Below are positions 14,916 through 15,937 of a stretch of DNA of 15,937 nt, piece after piece (within the stretch, counting starts at the first letter, position 1; each line of letters opens with the position of its first letter). Origin of the DNA: Candidatus Rifleibacteriota bacterium (lineage in GTDB: Bacteria > UBP17 > UBA6191 > JACPRK01); the NCBI GenBank assembly GCA_016213865.1, contig JACQZL010000076.1, positions 1 to 15,937 of the forward strand. The letters run 5' to 3'. Made by a program: the position numbers and the translations under genes. A model generated the notes under the pieces. The model made no database searches and was not told the origin of the DNA. It saw only the letters and a program-made list of their open reading frames with translations.

Positions 14916-14971
14916 CAGCGACCCGGCCGCCCACTTCCGCTCACGGCACTGACGCGGCCGTGCAGTGGGGC

Positions 14972-15841
14972 TCACACCGCGACGACGGCGATGCCCGCCT
15001 CGTCGGCGAGGAGGACCACTTCGGCCCGGTCCAGGACGACGGTGCGGCCGGCTTCGACCGCGAGGACGGAGGCCCGGGCGCCGGCCAGGGCTGCGATGGT
15101 CATCGGACCCACGACCGGCAGGTCGAAACGCGTGTCCTGAGAAGGACCGCTGACCTTGACGACCACGGTTCCCGGGCCGCAGCAGGCGCCTGCCCTGGCG
15201 ATGGTGGCGTCGGTGCCCTCGATCGCCTCGACGGCGACGATGACCCTGTCCTTGACCACGACCGTCTGTCCGATGCCGAGGGTCGCCAACTGCCGGGCGA
15301 TGGCCAGCCCGTAGACGATGTCGGCATCTTCGCGGCCAAGCGGAGAACGCCGGGAGAGGACCCCGGGTTGAGGGAGGGCAGGACCCAGGAACGAGGACGA
15401 CTCACGGACCTTGAGGCCTCCTCGCTCCAACTCGGCCGCGATGGCCCGAAGCACGGCGTCGTCGCCGCGGGCCGGCAGCCCTTCCATGGCGCTGACCAGC
15501 CGGGCATCGACGCCTCGCAGGTCGAAGATGCGCTGCTTTTGCACCTTTCCGGCCATGACGAGCTCGCGCACGCCTTCGGCGCGGAAGGTCTCGATCGCCT
15601 GGGTCAAGCTGCCCACGCCGAGCCAGTGGATGCGGTCGACATGCTGGGCCAGTTCCAGGCTGGCCTCGCCCTCGATGGCCACGGCGACAACATCGTAGCC
15701 ATGATCGCGCGCGGCCCGCGCGAGTGAGATCGGGAACCGCCCGCACCCGGCGATAAGTCCCAGCCTCTCCCGGACGCCAGACCGCTCGGAGGCCTGCGCG
15801 CCGGAGCGAGGGACAGGAGAAATCTCATGCCGGGCGGTCAT
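14972..15841 (-). CDS. lpxI: LpxI, UDP-2,3-diacylglucosamine pyrophosphatase
   Basis: LpxI hydrolyses UDP-2,3-diacylglucosamine to 2,3-diacylglucosamine 1-phosphate (lipid X) and UMP in lipid A synthesis. It replaces LpxH in many lineages and acts at the cytoplasmic side of the inner membrane. The 289-residue product has the N-terminal GLIAGCGRFPISLARAARD, the AVEAIEGTD motif at about residues 203-211 (the Asp region known to be critical in the Caulobacter enzyme), and QDTRFDLPVVGPMT at 235-248. Length is close to the usual 270-285. An extra 25 or so N-terminal residues precede the conserved start. ATG 15841 has only a weak GGTGA upstream, so a later start is possible. The usual lpxA/lpxB neighbours would lie beyond the right edge and cannot be seen. 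Its presence confirms an LPS-producing diderm. Confidence 0.95.
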   Translation of the reverse strand: MTARHEISPVPRSGAQASERSGVRERLGLIAGCGRFPISLARAARDHGYDVVAVAIEGEASLELAQHVDRIHWLGVGSLTQAIETFRAEGVRELVMAGKVQKQRIFDLRGVDARLVSAMEGLPARGDDAVLRAIAAELERGGLKVRESSSFLGPALPQPGVLSRRSPLGREDADIVYGLAIARQLATLGIGQTVVVKDRVIVAVEAIEGTDATIARAGACCGPGTVVVKVSGPSQDTRFDLPVVGPMTIAALAGARASVLAVEAGRTVVLDRAEVVLLADEAGIAVVAV

Positions 15842-15937
15842 GTCGTCACCAAAGAGCAGGCATCATAGCACGGCGAGACGACAGGCCGCCACGGGTGCAT
15901 GTCTCGTAGGTGGCCCCCCCCCTTGCGGGATAAACAC
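15842..15937. other. Right edge, upstream of lpxI
   Basis: The last 96 bases contain the upstream region of lpxI and a run of nine C (15914-15922). No gene or clear promoter is visible. The upstream gene, if lpxI is in an operon, lies outside the window. Confidence 0.3.

Noticed and set aside
14567..15727. 386-codon open frame opposite lpxI
   Set aside because: The minus strand encodes a full LpxI with its motifs, and this frame has no recognisable features or ribosome site.

Overview
The window is GC-rich DNA from a diderm (Gram-negative) bacterium. It encodes a TamB-like envelope protein and an LpxI-type lipid A enzyme, so the host has an LPS-bearing outer membrane. The RHS relic, the primase/integrase pair and very high third-position GC would suit Acidobacteriota, Myxococcota or a related uncultured phylum. 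The sequence alone does not settle the phylum. I recognised no rRNA, tRNA or CRISPR array.

Left third (1-4230, + strand): a compact mobile-element module. A promoter-like region with a perfect 9-bp palindrome precedes a CHC2/Toprim primase-ATPase. This gene is broken near 2350-2420 by a one-base frameshift and an in-frame TGA. Its C-terminal winged-helix-like part resumes in another frame and ends in an ATGA overlap with a XerC/D-type integrase. The integrase keeps its Arg/Lys/HxxR/His residues but has Cys where the catalytic Tyr should be. The element looks like a decaying two-gene integrative element.

4268-5738 (+): an orphan RHS fragment, namely a signal-like segment, one RHS core signature and a lower-GC candidate toxin tip. 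Its stop codon overlaps the GTG start of a 139-aa gene, the arrangement of a polymorphic toxin/immunity pair. About 670 bases without a convincing gene follow.

6400-6596: a 181-bp MITE-like insertion with 11-bp perfect terminal inverted repeats (about 22 bp imperfect), a large internal CGCAAAG-rich palindrome and an exact 8-bp target duplication. The duplication overlaps the stop codon of tamB.

6592-10617 (-): a long tamB-like gene. It is divergent from a two-gene + strand operon (10858-13966) of a winged-helix AAA+ ATPase of unknown role and an exported phospholipase D-like protein with two HKD-type sites, the second lacking its Asp.

14067-15841 (-): lpxI, then two previously easy-to-miss small genes (58 aa and about 55 aa, the latter with a TTG start and a strong Shine-Dalgarno sequence), a hairpin terminator, and a 62-aa two-helix membrane protein convergent with the PLD gene.
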